Positions 27,225 to 37,646 of a stretch of DNA of 39,971 bases are shown here, in pieces. The number at the start of each line of letters is the position of its first letter. The stretch's first letter is position 1. The DNA lies in NCBI GenBank assembly GCA_020135845.1, contig JACHTQ010000013.1:1-39971 (forward strand), read 5' to 3'. This stretch comes from Campylobacter sp. W0018 (lineage in GTDB: Bacteria > Campylobacterota > Campylobacteria > Campylobacterales > Campylobacteraceae). The notes beneath the pieces were generated by a model. It searched no databases. It saw only the letters and a program-made list of their open reading frames with translations, and had not been told where the DNA came from. The translations under genes and the position numbers were made by a program.

Positions 27225-28313
27225 TTATTTTATCAAAATATACAATTGCTCTTTTACATAAATAGCACGATTTTTTAAGTTTCTACTTCCTCTAAAAGCA
27301 TTATATTTTTGTTCAATAATATGGCATTTCCCTAGCTTTTCTAGACGCTTTGTGAAATTTTCTTTTTTGACAAAACCTTCGCAATTGTAAGAGAGTAAAA
27401 TAATTTTGGCTCTAAGTTTAGAAATAAGATCAAACAAGGCATCTTCGGCACTTTTAGCATTGTTATAAATACTTCGATTCCAATTCTTAGGAATTCCGCT
27501 GACTTGAGAAATTTCAACCGGTTTTTGGTAATTTGCAATCAAATTAAGCATAAAATAATTTGATCCATAAGGATGTTGATTGTAAGGCGGATCAAGATAA
27601 ACCACATCTAGAAAATCCATTTCTTTAGCTAAATCATTAGCATCTTTTTGCTCTACAGAAAAAGGACAGGTAAAATTTGAAAAGATTGGAAGTTTTAAAT
27701 CAATTTTACCCTTGATCCGTTTTAAAGCATTTTCTCCTTCGCCACCAAATTTGCCTATTCCGTTTTTATCTTTATAAAATCCTTTAAAAATGCCACTTGT
27801 ATTGGAATGCACGCTTGCTTCATACAAAAGTGGCGCGATAAAAAAATGCTTAAATTCATTTGGAATTTCTTGTTCAATTTTTTTTCTTAAAGTATCTAAG
27901 TATATAGCGTTTTCTATGGTATAAAAAACTCGATCATTTTTTTGAATTTGTTTTTCATCTTTTGGGGCATATAATTCACTAATAAAACCTTTTTCAAATT
28001 CAATATTTGATAAAAGTTTTTCATAAAATAAGGATAAGCGGTTTTTTAATTCTTCGTTTTGATTGCTAAGATAGCATTTGTTGATGATTTTGGAATAATT
28101 TTCTAAATCATTAGCGAGTATAAAATTCGAATGAGCTTTAGCAAAACGGCCCACTATACCTGAACCGCTAAAGATATCACAAAAGCTAAATTTATCCTTT
28201 TTGAGTTCTTTTTTGGCAAATTTAAAACCTTGTCCTAAAAAATCCAATAAAGCTCTTTTATTACCAAGATAAGTGATGATTTGTTCTTTTAAAAAGGCAG
28301 GATTTTCTTTCAT
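27225..28313 (-). CDS. ctsM: Orphan DNA adenine methyltransferase (D12 type)
   Basis: A 362-residue alpha-class N6-adenine methylase: YLGNKRALLDFL (SAM-side motif near the N-terminus), CDIFSGSGIVGRFAKA (motif I, about residue 45) and VVYLDPPYNQHPYG (motif IV, DPPY). No restriction gene is next to it. It appears orthologous to C. jejuni Cj0208, known as CtsM in strain 81-176, which methylates RAATTY and marks DNA for natural transformation (established knowledge, orthology inferred). Recognition specificity cannot be read from the sequence alone. Confidence 0.88.
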   Translation of the reverse strand: MKENPAFLKEQIITYLGNKRALLDFLGQGFKFAKKELKKDKFSFCDIFSGSGIVGRFAKAHSNFILANDLENYSKIINKCYLSNQNEELKNRLSLFYEKLLSNIEFEKGFISELYAPKDEKQIQKNDRVFYTIENAIYLDTLRKKIEQEIPNEFKHFFIAPLLYEASVHSNTSGIFKGFYKDKNGIGKFGGEGENALKRIKGKIDLKLPIFSNFTCPFSVEQKDANDLAKEMDFLDVVYLDPPYNQHPYGSNYFMLNLIANYQKPVEISQVSGIPKNWNRSIYNNAKSAEDALFDLISKLRAKIILLSYNCEGFVKKENFTKRLEKLGKCHIIEQKYNAFRGSRNLKNRAIYVKEQLYILIK

Positions 28314-28323
28314 AATACCCTTT

Positions 28324-28416
28324 TTAAAAAATATAATATCTTAAGGAAGTTTCAGTAATTTCTTTCATAATGGCAAACATTTCATCTACTTCCCATTTTT
28401 CTTCTCTAAAATACAT
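28324..28416 (-). CDS. Possible 30-residue peptide upstream of ctsM
   Basis: A short reading frame (MYFREEKWEVDEMFAIMKE..., 30 residues) ends 10 bases before the methylase start. It has no recognisable ribosome-binding site at this ATG, and the frame is open only a few codons further upstream. Its composition (charged, Glu-rich, aromatic) is not random-looking, so it may be the tail of a lost gene or a leader peptide. I cannot tell which. Confidence 0.3.
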   Translation of the reverse strand: MYFREEKWEVDEMFAIMKEITETSLRYYIF

Positions 28417-28451
28417 ACTCACTAGCGAAAAATAATTAATTTTAAAAGATT

Positions 28452-28489
28452 ATATCAAATTTCTATTTCAATTTTAGCTAATTTGATAT
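28452..28489. repeat. Inverted repeat in the ctsM-infC spacer
   Basis: The arms ATATCAAATT (28452-28461) and AATTTGATAT (28480-28489) are perfect complements around an 18-base loop. This is AT-only DNA between two minus-strand genes, so it may be a weak terminator of the infC transcript, an operator, or chance. The remaining 28417-28591 has no gene that I can support. Confidence 0.35.
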
Positions 28490-28591
28490 TGCTAGAAATT
28501 TATATAATTTTTTATTTTCCTATTTAAATCAATATTAATTATTTCTTAGACCGATATTAATTTAAATTTTTGTATTAAATTAAAAAACCCA

Positions 28592-29110
28592 TTAAGATTT
28601 TTTAGGTGTTACGAGCATATTAACATAACGACCTTCAAAATTAGGCTCTTTATCGCGATTTGCTTCATTTTCTATCATAGTCCAAATTTTTTCAAGCAAG
28701 GCTATTCCTGCTTCGGGGGTAGCCATTTCTCGACCTTTTAAAAATACGCGAAATCTTACATGTTTGCCTTGAGATAAAAATTCAAGAGCGTGTTTAACTT
28801 TGTAATTGATATCATTTTGAGCGATTTTAATCGAAAGTTTAATTTCTTTTATATCGATAATTTTTTGTTTTTTCTTGGCTTCTTTTTGTTTCTTTTCTTG
28901 TTGATAACGGAATTTTCCATAATCCATGATTTTACATACAGGTGGTTTAGCATCTGGGGCTATCATAACCAAATCAAGCCCTAGTCTATTAGCTATTTCT
29001 AAACCTTCATCGCTACTAATAATGCCATAAACTTTGCCATCATCACCTATACATCTTATTTCATCCGCTCTTATTTCGTCATTGAGCAATACTTCTTTTT
29101 CTTTACTCAA
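28592..29110 (-). CDS. infC: Translation initiation factor IF-3
   Basis: A 172-residue protein with both IF3 domains: [18 protein letters not shown] at the N-terminus, [25 protein letters not shown] joining the domains, the helical lysine-rich linker, and [20 protein letters not shown] in the C-terminal domain. The best start is a TTG at 29110 with GAGG seven bases upstream; it overlaps the thrS TGA stop. No ATG of suitable position exists. IF3 genes often use non-ATG starts for self-regulation, but TTG is only mildly discriminated, so I make no strong claim. Confidence 0.95.
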   Translation of the reverse strand: MSKEKEVLLNDEIRADEIRCIGDDGKVYGIISSDEGLEIANRLGLDLVMIAPDAKPPVCKIMDYGKFRYQQEKKQKEAKKKQKIIDIKEIKLSIKIAQNDINYKVKHALEFLSQGKHVRFRVFLKGREMATPEAGIALLEKIWTMIENEANRDKEPNFEGRYVNMLVTPKKS

Positions 29111-30918
29111 AAATATACCTCACTTGTTTTCTCCTTAATTAAAGTTATAAAATCATCCAAACTAAGATTTTTTTGTTCTTTAGCCCTTCTGTCTCTTAAG
29201 GCAATGCTACGTTTTTCCAATTCTTCATCGCCTAAAACCAAAATCATTGGCAATTTTTGTTTTTCTGCAATTCTGATTTTTTTATTTAAACTTTCATTTT
29301 TGTCATATATTTCGCAATCAACTCCAAGTTTTAAAAGCATATCATTAATCTCTTGTGCGTAAGCGATATGATTATTTGAAATTGGTATGATGCCAACTGC
29401 TGTTGGAGCTATAGAAAATGGAAATTCTCCAGCACAATGCTCTGTTAAAATTCCTATAAATCTTTCAAAAGAACCCAAAATAGCACGATGAAGCATAACA
29501 GGTTGTTTTTTCTCATTGTTGGTATCGGTGTATTCGAGTTTGAAACGATTTGGCAAATTAAAATCGACTTGTATGGTGCCACATTGCCATTTTCTTTTTA
29601 AAGCATCAGTGATTTTGATATCAATTTTTGGTCCATAAAAAGCTCCACCGCCTTCATCAATACCATACTTTAAACCTTTTTCATCTAAGGCTTCTTTTAA
29701 GGCATTGGTTGCTGTTTCCCAAATTTCAAGATCTCCTATAGCTTTTTGAGGTCTAGTAGAAATTTCCATCTCATAAGAGAAATTAAAAAATTTCATCAAT
29801 CCATCAACAAAATTTAAAATTTCTAATACTTGATCTTTGATTTGACTTGGCATACAAAAAATATGTGCATCATCCTGAGTGAATTCACGCACTCTTAAAA
29901 GTCCGTGCAAAACTCCGCTTTTTTCATGTCTATGTACAACGCCGTATTCGAAAAACTTTAAAGGTAGATCGCGATAACTTCTTACATCACTTTGATAAAC
30001 TTTTATATGTCCAACACAATTCATCGGCTTAATGCCGTATTCTTGCTCATCAATTTGTGTAAAATACATATTTTCTTTATAGTTGTCATAATGTCCGCTG
30101 ATTTTCCATGCATCCGCCTTTAAAAGTTCAGGTCCTCTTACAGGTTCATATCCGCGAATTCGATGAGCTTTGTAAAGCATTTGTTCTAACTTACTTCTAA
30201 GTCTTGCGCCATTGCTTAGCCAAATAGGTAAACCGCCGCCTATTTCATCATCAAAAGTGAAAAGTTTTAATTCTGTACCTAATTTTCTATGATCTCTTTT
30301 TTTAGCTTCTTCAATGATTGTTAAGTACTCTTTTAAGCTTTCTTTATCAGCAAACGCAGTTCCATAGATACGTGTTAGCATTTCTCTTTTTTCATCGCCA
30401 CCTAAATAGGCTCCAGCAACGCGAGTGAGTTTGAAGAAACGTAAAAATTTTGTGTTTGGCACATGAGGGCCTCGGCATAAATCTTCAAAATCACCTTGAG
30501 TATAAATGCTTACTTGTCCATCAGGAATGCGAAGCAATACTTCTTGTTTTAAATCATCATTTTGGAATTTTTGCAAAGCCTCTTTTTTACTTATTTCATA
30601 TTTGCCAATTTCAATTTTAGATTCGGCAAGTTCTTTCATCTTTTTTTCGATTTTTACTAAATCTTCTTCATTGATTTTAGAATCAACGCGAAAATCATAA
30701 TAAAAGCCATCTTCTATCACAGGGCCAACAAAAAATTTAGCCTCAGGATATAAAATTTTAATCGCTTGTGCCATTAAATGTGCGCAAGAATGGCGTATTA
30801 CTTCTAAACTTTCTTTAGAATTATCAAAATAAATTTCTTTCAAGTTATTTTTAGATTGAACGCTTTGCAAATCGACTATTTTTTTAGTATCTAAAAATGC
30901 AATAATTTCTTTTTCCAT
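29107..30918 (-). CDS. thrS: Threonyl-tRNA synthetase
   Basis: A class II synthetase of 602 residues, starting at the ATG at 30918 preceded by AAAGGTG (a GTG start 8 codons earlier is possible). It has the N-terminal editing domain (HSCAHLMAQ and the C-R-G-P-H zinc/editing region CRGPHVP), the catalytic core with motif 2 ([25 protein letters not shown]) and motif 3 ([14 protein letters not shown]), and a C-terminal anticodon-binding domain. Zinc ligands include the Cys of NCVGH and the His of HIFC. It is about 40 residues shorter than the E. coli enzyme because the TGS domain is absent or reduced. It overlaps infC by 4 bases. Confidence 0.97.
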   Translation of the reverse strand: MEKEIIAFLDTKKIVDLQSVQSKNNLKEIYFDNSKESLEVIRHSCAHLMAQAIKILYPEAKFFVGPVIEDGFYYDFRVDSKINEEDLVKIEKKMKELAESKIEIGKYEISKKEALQKFQNDDLKQEVLLRIPDGQVSIYTQGDFEDLCRGPHVPNTKFLRFFKLTRVAGAYLGGDEKREMLTRIYGTAFADKESLKEYLTIIEEAKKRDHRKLGTELKLFTFDDEIGGGLPIWLSNGARLRSKLEQMLYKAHRIRGYEPVRGPELLKADAWKISGHYDNYKENMYFTQIDEQEYGIKPMNCVGHIKVYQSDVRSYRDLPLKFFEYGVVHRHEKSGVLHGLLRVREFTQDDAHIFCMPSQIKDQVLEILNFVDGLMKFFNFSYEMEISTRPQKAIGDLEIWETATNALKEALDEKGLKYGIDEGGGAFYGPKIDIKITDALKRKWQCGTIQVDFNLPNRFKLEYTDTNNEKKQPVMLHRAILGSFERFIGILTEHCAGEFPFSIAPTAVGIIPISNNHIAYAQEINDMLLKLGVDCEIYDKNESLNKKIRIAEKQKLPMILVLGDEELEKRSIALRDRRAKEQKNLSLDDFITLIKEKTSEVYF

Positions 30919-31044
30919 ATTAATTTTCACCTTTAAGCTCACTAACTCTGCGAGTTTTAATTTAAATTTTATAATTCTATCTTTGTCTGCCTTAATTTTT
31001 TTTAAAAATTAGTTTTATTAAATGATTTTAAAATAATATCTGAA

Positions 31045-31842
31045 TTAAAATTGGTCTCCTGGATTTAAAATTCCACTATAATACAAATAGAAAAACAAAA
31101 TTCCTAAAATAATTCTATAAATTCCAAAAGGAATAAAATCAAATTTTGTTATAAATTTTAAAAAAAACTTTATAACAAAAACAGCAACTATAAAAGCCGT
31201 GATAAATCCTATTGATAAAGGGATTAAAGAATTTATATCGCCAAGCAAATTTGGTTCTTTATAAAATTTATACAAAGTTGCTATAATCATCGTTGGAATG
31301 GCTAGTAAAAAGCTAAATTCTGCCGCACTTTTGCGATTTAGACCTAATAATAATCCGCCAATGATGCTTGATCCACTTCTTGAGGTTCCAGGGATGATCG
31401 CTAAAGCTTGGATAATCCCTATACAAAATGCTTTTTTATAAGTTATTTCATCAAGTGAGTTAATCTTATAGATTTTATTTTTATGACATCTTTCAATAAT
31501 GATAAATATTATCCCTCCAATGATCAGCATGCTAACTACAACATAACCATTAAACAATTCTTTCAAATATTTTTCGGCAAAAAGTCCAATAAGACCAGTA
31601 GGAAAAAAACCGGCTGCTAATTTCAACCAAATATCAAATCCTTGGATCAAACGTTTCCAAAAAACAAAAACAACAGCTAAAATGGATCCTAATTGTATAA
31701 TAATTAAAAAACTTCTCCAAAAATCATCCATTTTAAGCCCTAGAATCGTTCCACCTAAAATCATATGACCTGTTGAAGAGACAGGTAAAAATTCGGTTAA
31801 TCCTTCAATAATCCCTAATATTAAAGCGTAAAAATTTTCCAT
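31045..31842 (-). CDS. uppP: Undecaprenyl-diphosphate phosphatase
   Basis: A 265-residue integral membrane phosphatase of the UppP/BacA family, which recycles the undecaprenyl carrier for peptidoglycan and glycan synthesis. The two characteristic motifs are [16 protein letters not shown] (residues ~14-29, with catalytic E and S) and [10 protein letters not shown] (about residue 150, with catalytic R). About eight hydrophobic segments are seen. It follows the OPT gene by 14 bases on the same strand, so they may share a transcript. Confidence 0.95.
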   Translation of the reverse strand: MENFYALILGIIEGLTEFLPVSSTGHMILGGTILGLKMDDFWRSFLIIIQLGSILAVVFVFWKRLIQGFDIWLKLAAGFFPTGLIGLFAEKYLKELFNGYVVVSMLIIGGIIFIIIERCHKNKIYKINSLDEITYKKAFCIGIIQALAIIPGTSRSGSSIIGGLLLGLNRKSAAEFSFLLAIPTMIIATLYKFYKEPNLLGDINSLIPLSIGFITAFIVAVFVIKFFLKFITKFDFIPFGIYRIILGILFFYLYYSGILNPGDQF

Positions 31843-31856
31843 AAATAACCTAAAAT

Positions 31857-33845
31857 TTATTTTTTAACAATTCTTTTAATAAAATACAATATCGCAGCTA
31901 TAAAAAATATAAAGGCAAATAATGTACTATCGTGAAAATTTTTGAAATTCAAAGCCAAAATATTTTCATCTCCACCTATACTAACAGAAAAAACTGTAAT
32001 AGCTGCAATAATCACACCAAAAATACTTTCTCCAACAATTAACCCAGAAGCAAATAAAATTCCATTTTGCTCACGTGAAGCTATTTTTTCTTCTTTTTTA
32101 GAATTGTTTTCATATTTTCTTTTTAGATAATTCATCACGCAATATTTTAAAATTCCTCCGATAATCAATGGTATATTAACATCAGGTGGTAAATATATAC
32201 CAATCCCTACAGCTAGAGGTGGTAAAGACATTTTACTCATCTTTTTTAAAATTTTATCTATGATAACAATGATCACACCTACACCCACGCCAAAAAGAAT
32301 GTAGTTCCATTCTATATTGTGATTAAATATTCCTTTGGCAATTGTACTCATTAAATTAGCTTGCGGTGCATTTAAAGCTAAAGAAGCATCCATGTTGGCT
32401 CTTGGCATTGCACCAACAAAGCCATAAGCTTGATAAAGCAAATTTAAAACAGGAACAATAGCTAAAGCACCAAAAACACAACCTACAAGTAGAGAAACTT
32501 GTTGTTTCCAAGGAGTTGCACCCACTAAATATCCTGTTTTTAAATCTTGTAAGTTATCATTAGAAATTGCTGCAGTCGCTAAAATAACACTTGTGGTAAA
32601 AATAGCCAAAGCAATAGCAAAATTTGAAAGAACAGGATCTGTAAAAAGTTCTTTTCCTAGAAGTAAAAAGATGATTGAAGATGCAATAATCCCGATTAAT
32701 CCTATGCCTGAAATAGGGCTTGAAGATGATCCTACAAGTCCAGCCATGTATCCACAAGCTGCCGCTACAAAAAAGCCTATTAATACTGCAATTAAAGTCC
32801 CAGCTACCGCAAAAAGCAAGTGATAAAATACATTTAAATGCGCATCATTAACAAAATTATAAAATGTGATAAAAAGTCCCATAACCATCAATAAGAAAAG
32901 TATGAAGATATTTTTTATCGATAAATCCATATTCTTTGAATCATTCTCATTTGCATGTGGATTTTTAACATTACGAATAATTTCTTTAATTCCATCAAAT
33001 ACAGGTTTTAAAAGTTCTATCAAGGTCCAAAGTGCAGCTATGGCAATAGCTCCAGTTCCTATAAGTCTAACTTTACTGCTCCAAACTTCTGAGGCAAGCT
33101 CTGCTGCATTTTTAATCCCATCAAATTCAAAACTTGAAAGATAAGGAGTAAAAACTCCCCAAGCCAAAAACATCCCAACTAAAAGCGCTATAGCCCCTGC
33201 CAATCCGACAAGATAACCTGCGCCTAAAAGAGCTAAAGAATAACCCATGGAAAATCCAAATGCCATTTTATTCCACATAAAAGCAAAACTACTTTCACTT
33301 GCGATCAATTTAAAACCGCTACTAAAAAGACTATAAGTGGCAGCGATAATCCCGCCTAAAGCAATTTCTTTAACGCCTTTTTTACCTTTTTTTATTTCTT
33401 GATCTTTGTTGGCCATTTTTAAAATTTCAGCAGCAGCTCTACCTTCTGGATAGGTAAGTTTGCTTTCTACAACCATAGCTCTTCTTAAAGGTATGGTAAA
33501 AAGAACCCCTAAACCTCCACCACATAAACAAATCATAAAAGTTTGCCAAAGGGGAAATTCGCTCCAATACCCACATATAAAAAGTCCAGGTATAACAAAA
33601 ATAACCGAAGAAAGGGTACCTGCTGCAGATGCTTGAGTTTGAACCATGTTATTTTCTAAAATATTTGAATTTTTAAACAAGCTTAAAACAGCCATAGAAA
33701 TAACAACAGCAGGAATTGAGGATGAGAAAGTAAGTCCTACTTTAAGTCCCAAATATACATTTGAAGCCGTAAAGATAATAGTTAAAATACTTCCCAATAA
33801 AAGTCCTCTAAAGGTTAATTCAGGTAAAGAATGCTTTTTGTGCAT
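31857..33845 (-). CDS. OPT-family oligopeptide transporter
   Basis: A 662-residue polytopic membrane protein with about 16 hydrophobic segments and the OPT landmarks: [28 protein letters not shown] at the start, [20 protein letters not shown] and the repeated Gly-rich helices. The family takes up oligopeptides or, in some members, metal chelates by proton symport. Campylobacter uses amino acids as main carbon sources, so a peptide role is reasonable, but the substrate is not defined. It matches C. jejuni Cj0204. The start follows GGAG. Confidence 0.92.
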   Translation of the reverse strand: MHKKHSLPELTFRGLLLGSILTIIFTASNVYLGLKVGLTFSSSIPAVVISMAVLSLFKNSNILENNMVQTQASAAGTLSSVIFVIPGLFICGYWSEFPLWQTFMICLCGGGLGVLFTIPLRRAMVVESKLTYPEGRAAAEILKMANKDQEIKKGKKGVKEIALGGIIAATYSLFSSGFKLIASESSFAFMWNKMAFGFSMGYSLALLGAGYLVGLAGAIALLVGMFLAWGVFTPYLSSFEFDGIKNAAELASEVWSSKVRLIGTGAIAIAALWTLIELLKPVFDGIKEIIRNVKNPHANENDSKNMDLSIKNIFILFLLMVMGLFITFYNFVNDAHLNVFYHLLFAVAGTLIAVLIGFFVAAACGYMAGLVGSSSSPISGIGLIGIIASSIIFLLLGKELFTDPVLSNFAIALAIFTTSVILATAAISNDNLQDLKTGYLVGATPWKQQVSLLVGCVFGALAIVPVLNLLYQAYGFVGAMPRANMDASLALNAPQANLMSTIAKGIFNHNIEWNYILFGVGVGVIIVIIDKILKKMSKMSLPPLAVGIGIYLPPDVNIPLIIGGILKYCVMNYLKRKYENNSKKEEKIASREQNGILFASGLIVGESIFGVIIAAITVFSVSIGGDENILALNFKNFHDSTLFAFIFFIAAILYFIKRIVKK

Positions 33846-34080
33846 AGTTACTCCAATTTATTATATATTAATGATTTAAAATGTTTTTTAGCATCGCGAT
33901 AATAAAATAAATAATTAAATTTCTATTTGTCAAAGTTTGCGCAGATAAAAAACTATAATTACAATTCTAGCATAATTTTATATTTTAATAAAATTATTCT
34001 GTGTTTTTGGTTAAAACTTCACATTCGCTTCACTTTATTTTTTTAACATTTCAAGAAATTAAACAAAAAGGAGAAATATT

Positions 34081-34425
34081 ATGAAAAAAATGTTTTTTTT
34101 GGCAGTTTGTTTATCAAGCACCATTCTTTTAGCTGATAGTGTTAAGCTTGAAGGCACTATTGCCCAAATTTATGATAACAATAAAACTTTACTTATTGAT
34201 TCTGTTTATGGGGGACAAATAGCGATTAAAGTTTTACCAAATACAGAAATTGAAATGGATGATTGTGGAATTTTTGGTACTGATAAAGAAGGAACGTTTA
34301 AGGATTTAAAACAAGGTGATTTTTTAGAAAGTAAAATTTTCTATGGTATGCCAATTTCTCCAAATGCTCCAGCTGTTCCTGTAGCTAGAAAAATAGAGAT
34401 TCAATGCTATAAAAAAGCTTATTAA
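34081..34425 (+). CDS. Small periplasmic beta-fold protein, function unknown
   Basis: A 114-residue protein with a signal peptide (KKMFFLAVCLSSTILLA, cleavage after LLA-D) and a 95-residue mature part of short alternating strands (KLEGTIAQIYDN, LLIDSVYGGQIAIKVLPN, EGTFKDLKQGDFLESKI), suggestive of an OB-like barrel as in DUF5666 proteins. There are two cysteines in the mature protein (CGIF and IQCYKK) that could form a disulfide. A strong ribosome-binding site (AAAGGAGAA) precedes the ATG. It matches C. jejuni Cj0200c. Confidence 0.75.
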   Translation: MKKMFFLAVCLSSTILLADSVKLEGTIAQIYDNNKTLLIDSVYGGQIAIKVLPNTEIEMDDCGIFGTDKEGTFKDLKQGDFLESKIFYGMPISPNAPAVPVARKIEIQCYKKAY

Positions 34426-34430
34426 AATTA

Positions 34431-34460
34431 TTTTGTTTGCTTTGTCAAACAAAATAAGCT
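34431..34460 (+). terminator. Hairpin after the periplasmic protein gene
   Basis: A perfect 12-base stem (34431-34442 and 34449-34460) with a 6-base loop lies 5 bases after the TAA stop. A T-rich stretch follows further on. It separates this gene from the following membrane-anchored gene, which has its own TAAAAT -10 box (34506-34511). Confidence 0.8.
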
Positions 34461-34541
34461 CTATTATTTTTTAATATTTTTAAACTTTTTTTAACAAGGA
34501 ATTTGTAAAATAGCTATTGAAATTTATCAAGGAAAGATATT

Positions 34542-35681
34542 TTGAAAAAATGGCTTATAATTCCTATTATAATAGGATTTTTATTTATTATCCATATTTT
34601 TTATATGGGCTATATAAATGAAAATATTTTAAACAATTTTGTAAATAATAAAAATTCTAATTATGAAATTACGGATTTGAATTTCAAAAAAGGCTTTTTA
34701 CATTCTAAAGCAATTTTTATTATAAAAGATAAATTAGATTTGAATTTTTCAACTAAAATCAATGTAATTTTTAATAATAATTATTTTTCAAAATATGTCG
34801 CACAAGGAAATTTAAGCAATCCTTTTTATTTTTTAGATCAATATTTAAAAGATAAAGAATTGGCCAATTTTACATTAACAAGCGAACAAAAAGGGTTTAA
34901 TCTAAGATTTAAATTTCAAGATATTAATTTAAGCAATGAAGGCGGAGATGCCTTGTTAAAAAATGCTTCCGTTTTGATTTTAACAAATAAAAATATGCAA
35001 GCTAAACACATTTGTTTAAATATAGATAAAGCGCGATTTGCGCAATTTTATTCAAAGCTTTCTATGCAAGATTTTAATTATAAAAAGCATTTTAATTATC
35101 CTGTCCCTTTAAGTGATTTATTGCAGCCTAAGGAGGGCATTGAAGAATTACAATTTCATTCTTTTGCTTTTAATAATAATAAAATAGCTTCATTTTACAG
35201 TAGAAATATATTCCATTTTCAAGGCAAAAATAAATTAAAAATTCATTTTCAAGGCAAAGCAAATGATATTGTTCTTGATATGAATTCAAAATTTTATCAA
35301 AATTTGAATTTTGATAAAGTTGATTTTGATATTATCTGGGATGATATAACTAAAAATTCTTATAATAAATTTAATATCAATTCTTTTACTAAAAAAGGAT
35401 TAAAATTGGATATTATTGATTTAGCCCTTTATAAAGATAATAAAAAGATAGACATTGATGGTAATGCTTTTATATCAGATCAAAACGATAAGGCTAGTAT
35501 CCAAATTTCTAGTACAGAAGAGCCGGATAAAATATTTGCTTGGGGACAATTTTTTGGGGGATTAAATCAGTATTTTATTAGAAATAATGACCTATTTATT
35601 ATGAATTTATCTTACGATAGTCTTTCAAATCCTCAACTTAAAATTAATAGCAATCAATTTTCGCATATAGATTTAAATTAA
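34542..35681 (+). CDS. Membrane-anchored periplasmic protein, YdgA/DUF945-like
   Basis: A 379-residue protein with an N-terminal membrane anchor (WLIIPIIIGFLFIIHIFY) and a long periplasmic part made of repeated beta-strand-like segments with FNLRFKFQD, SLNFDKV and similar. This is typical of the YdgA (DUF945) or AsmA-like families, although the match is loose. It starts at a TTG with AAGGAAA at good distance. Its stop overlaps the rarA start by one base (TAATG). It matches C. jejuni Cj0199c. Confidence 0.7.
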   Translation: MKKWLIIPIIIGFLFIIHIFYMGYINENILNNFVNNKNSNYEITDLNFKKGFLHSKAIFIIKDKLDLNFSTKINVIFNNNYFSKYVAQGNLSNPFYFLDQYLKDKELANFTLTSEQKGFNLRFKFQDINLSNEGGDALLKNASVLILTNKNMQAKHICLNIDKARFAQFYSKLSMQDFNYKKHFNYPVPLSDLLQPKEGIEELQFHSFAFNNNKIASFYSRNIFHFQGKNKLKIHFQGKANDIVLDMNSKFYQNLNFDKVDFDIIWDDITKNSYNKFNINSFTKKGLKLDIIDLALYKDNKKIDIDGNAFISDQNDKASIQISSTEEPDKIFAWGQFFGGLNQYFIRNNDLFIMNLSYDSLSNPQLKINSNQFSHIDLN

Positions 35682-36856
35682 TGAGCTTAGCGTTAGAATT
35701 TCGCCCTAAAAAATTAGATGAAATTATAGGTCAAAAAGATCTTGTTGAAATATTTAAAAAATTTATCACTATGCAAAAATTGCCTCATAGTTTATTTTAT
35801 GGTGTGGCAGGATGTGGGAAAACAACTTTTGCAAGAGCTATAGCAAAAGATTTTGGATTGGATTTTTATGAATTTGATGGGGGAAATTTTAAGCTTGAAG
35901 AGCTTAGAAAAATACTTGATCAATATAAAAATAGTCTTTACAAACCTTTAATTTTTATTGATGAAATTCATCGTCTTAATAAAACTCAACAAGAAATGCT
36001 ACTCATCCCTATGGAGAATTATCGTTGTATTATCATAGGCGCAAGCACTGAAAATCCTTATTTTGTGCTTTGTTCTGGTATTAGAAGTCGTTCTATGCTT
36101 TTTGAATTTAAAACACTAAAGGCTAAAGACTTAGAGATTTTATTAAAAAAAGTTCAAGAAAAACTCGGTTTTGATATTGATGATGAGGCTAAGAATTTTT
36201 TGATTAAAAGTGCCGATGCAAGATCTATGTTAAATTTACTTGATTTTGCATTGGTTTTAGATCCTAAAAATATCAATTTAAACAATTTAAAAAAACTTAG
36301 AAATGGTGTCAATAGTGAAAGGGTTAGCCAAAAAGACACGCATTATATTTTAGCTAGTGCTATGATTAAAAGCTTACGCGGGAGCGATGTGGATGCCGCG
36401 CTTTATTACCTTGCAAGATTGATTGATGCGGGAGAGAGTGCCGATTTTTTAGCTAGGCGTTTAATTATTTTTGCAAGTGAAGATGTAGGAAATGCAGATC
36501 CAAACGCACTTAATCTTGCTACTTCTACACTAATAGCGGTGAAAAATATAGGTTATCCAGAAGCACGCATTATTTTAAGTCAATGTGTAGTTTATTTAGC
36601 GAGTGCTTTAAAATCAAATTCAAGTTATAAGGCTATCAATAAGGCTTTAGATTTTGTTAAAAACAATGAGGTATTAGATATTCCAAACTATCTTAATAAT
36701 AATCATCCTGAGAGGAAAAATTATCTTTATCCCCATGATTTTGGAGGCTGGATTGAGCAAAAATATTTAAGTGAAAATTTAAAATTTTATGAAAGTAAAG
36801 GGATTGGAGAGGAAAAGAGATTGTTGCAAAATTTAGTTAAATTGAAAAAACAGTGA
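35681..36856 (+). CDS. rarA: RarA/MgsA-type AAA+ ATPase
   Basis: A 391-residue clamp-loader-like ATPase that acts at stalled replication forks. It has the Walker A GVAGCGKTTFARA (about residues 41-53), Walker B FIDEIHRLN, sensor-1 region IIIGASTENPYF and the RarA-specific arginine finger block ILCSGIRSRSMLFEF. The C-terminal tetramerization domain (DPNALNLATS, HPERKNYLYPHDFGGW) is complete. Its start overlaps the previous gene by one base. dapB follows after 60 bases with its own -10 box. Confidence 0.93.
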   Translation: MSLALEFRPKKLDEIIGQKDLVEIFKKFITMQKLPHSLFYGVAGCGKTTFARAIAKDFGLDFYEFDGGNFKLEELRKILDQYKNSLYKPLIFIDEIHRLNKTQQEMLLIPMENYRCIIIGASTENPYFVLCSGIRSRSMLFEFKTLKAKDLEILLKKVQEKLGFDIDDEAKNFLIKSADARSMLNLLDFALVLDPKNINLNNLKKLRNGVNSERVSQKDTHYILASAMIKSLRGSDVDAALYYLARLIDAGESADFLARRLIIFASEDVGNADPNALNLATSTLIAVKNIGYPEARIILSQCVVYLASALKSNSSYKAINKALDFVKNNEVLDIPNYLNNNHPERKNYLYPHDFGGWIEQKYLSENLKFYESKGIGEEKRLLQNLVKLKKQ

Positions 36857-36916
36857 TTATGTGGAAATTTATAGAACAAATGATAAAATAAACATTTATT
36901 TAAAAGGTAATTAGTT

Positions 36917-37645
36917 ATGATCAATATAGGAATTTACGGCGCCAAAGGGCGCATGGGAAAACAAATTCAAGAATGCTTAGCGGATGAAAATAATGCAAAA
37001 GCAGCAATGCTTTATGATAAAGGTGATGATATTAACGAACTTTTTAAAAAAAGTGAAGTGATTATCGATTTTTCTTCACCAAAAGGCACTTGTGAACTTT
37101 TAAATTTTGCAAAAACAAATTCTAAGCCTTTAGTGATAGGAACAACAGGACTTGATACAAAAACAATGGATTTAATGTATGATTTAAGCAAAACGATGCC
37201 AATATTTTACGCGACTAATATGTCTTTAGGTGTTGCGGTTTTAAATCATCTTGTGAGTAAAGCAAGCGCTATGCTTGAAAATTTTGATATTGAAATTGTG
37301 GAAATGCATCATTGTCATAAAAAAGATGCACCAAGCGGAACGGCTATGACTTTGGCTCAAAACGCGGCAAAGGCTAGAAATTTAGATCTTGAAAAAGTCA
37401 GAGTTAGTGCAAGAGATGGCATCATAGGCGAAAGAAATAAAAATGAAATAGCGGTTATGAGTTTAAGAGGTGGTGATATAGTGGGTCGTCATACTGTGGG
37501 ATTTTATGAAAATGGAGAATTTTTAGAATTAAGTCACGTTGCAACCTCAAGAGCAACCTTTGCTAAGGGTGCTATTAAGATCGCAATTTGGCTTCAAAAG
37601 CAAAATCCAAAATTATATTCAATCAATGATTTTTTAGGAATTTAA
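36917..37645 (+). CDS. dapB: 4-hydroxy-tetrahydrodipicolinate reductase
   Basis: A 242-residue NAD(P)H-dependent reductase of the diaminopimelate-lysine pathway. It has the nucleotide-binding GAKGRMGK at the N-terminus, VIGTTGLD, the active-site histidine block [19 protein letters not shown] and the terminal [13 protein letters not shown]. Length fits the family. A -10-like TAAAAT lies at 36884-36889. purF starts one base after its stop. Confidence 0.95.
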   Translation: MINIGIYGAKGRMGKQIQECLADENNAKAAMLYDKGDDINELFKKSEVIIDFSSPKGTCELLNFAKTNSKPLVIGTTGLDTKTMDLMYDLSKTMPIFYATNMSLGVAVLNHLVSKASAMLENFDIEIVEMHHCHKKDAPSGTAMTLAQNAAKARNLDLEKVRVSARDGIIGERNKNEIAVMSLRGGDIVGRHTVGFYENGEFLELSHVATSRATFAKGAIKIAIWLQKQNPKLYSINDFLGI

Positions 37646-37646
37646 T

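Noticed and set aside
28560..28600. Possible terminator after infC (AAAAAATC...GGGTTTTTTAA on minus)
   Set aside because: The pairing is only A-T with a poor core; the T-run is real but the stem is weak, so I did not list it.
33846..34080. Possible Fur-type operator or small RNA between the OPT and periplasmic protein genes
   Set aside because: The 235 bases hold candidate -10 boxes (for example CATAAT at 33971-33976), but I found no operator symmetry or stable hairpin good enough to list.
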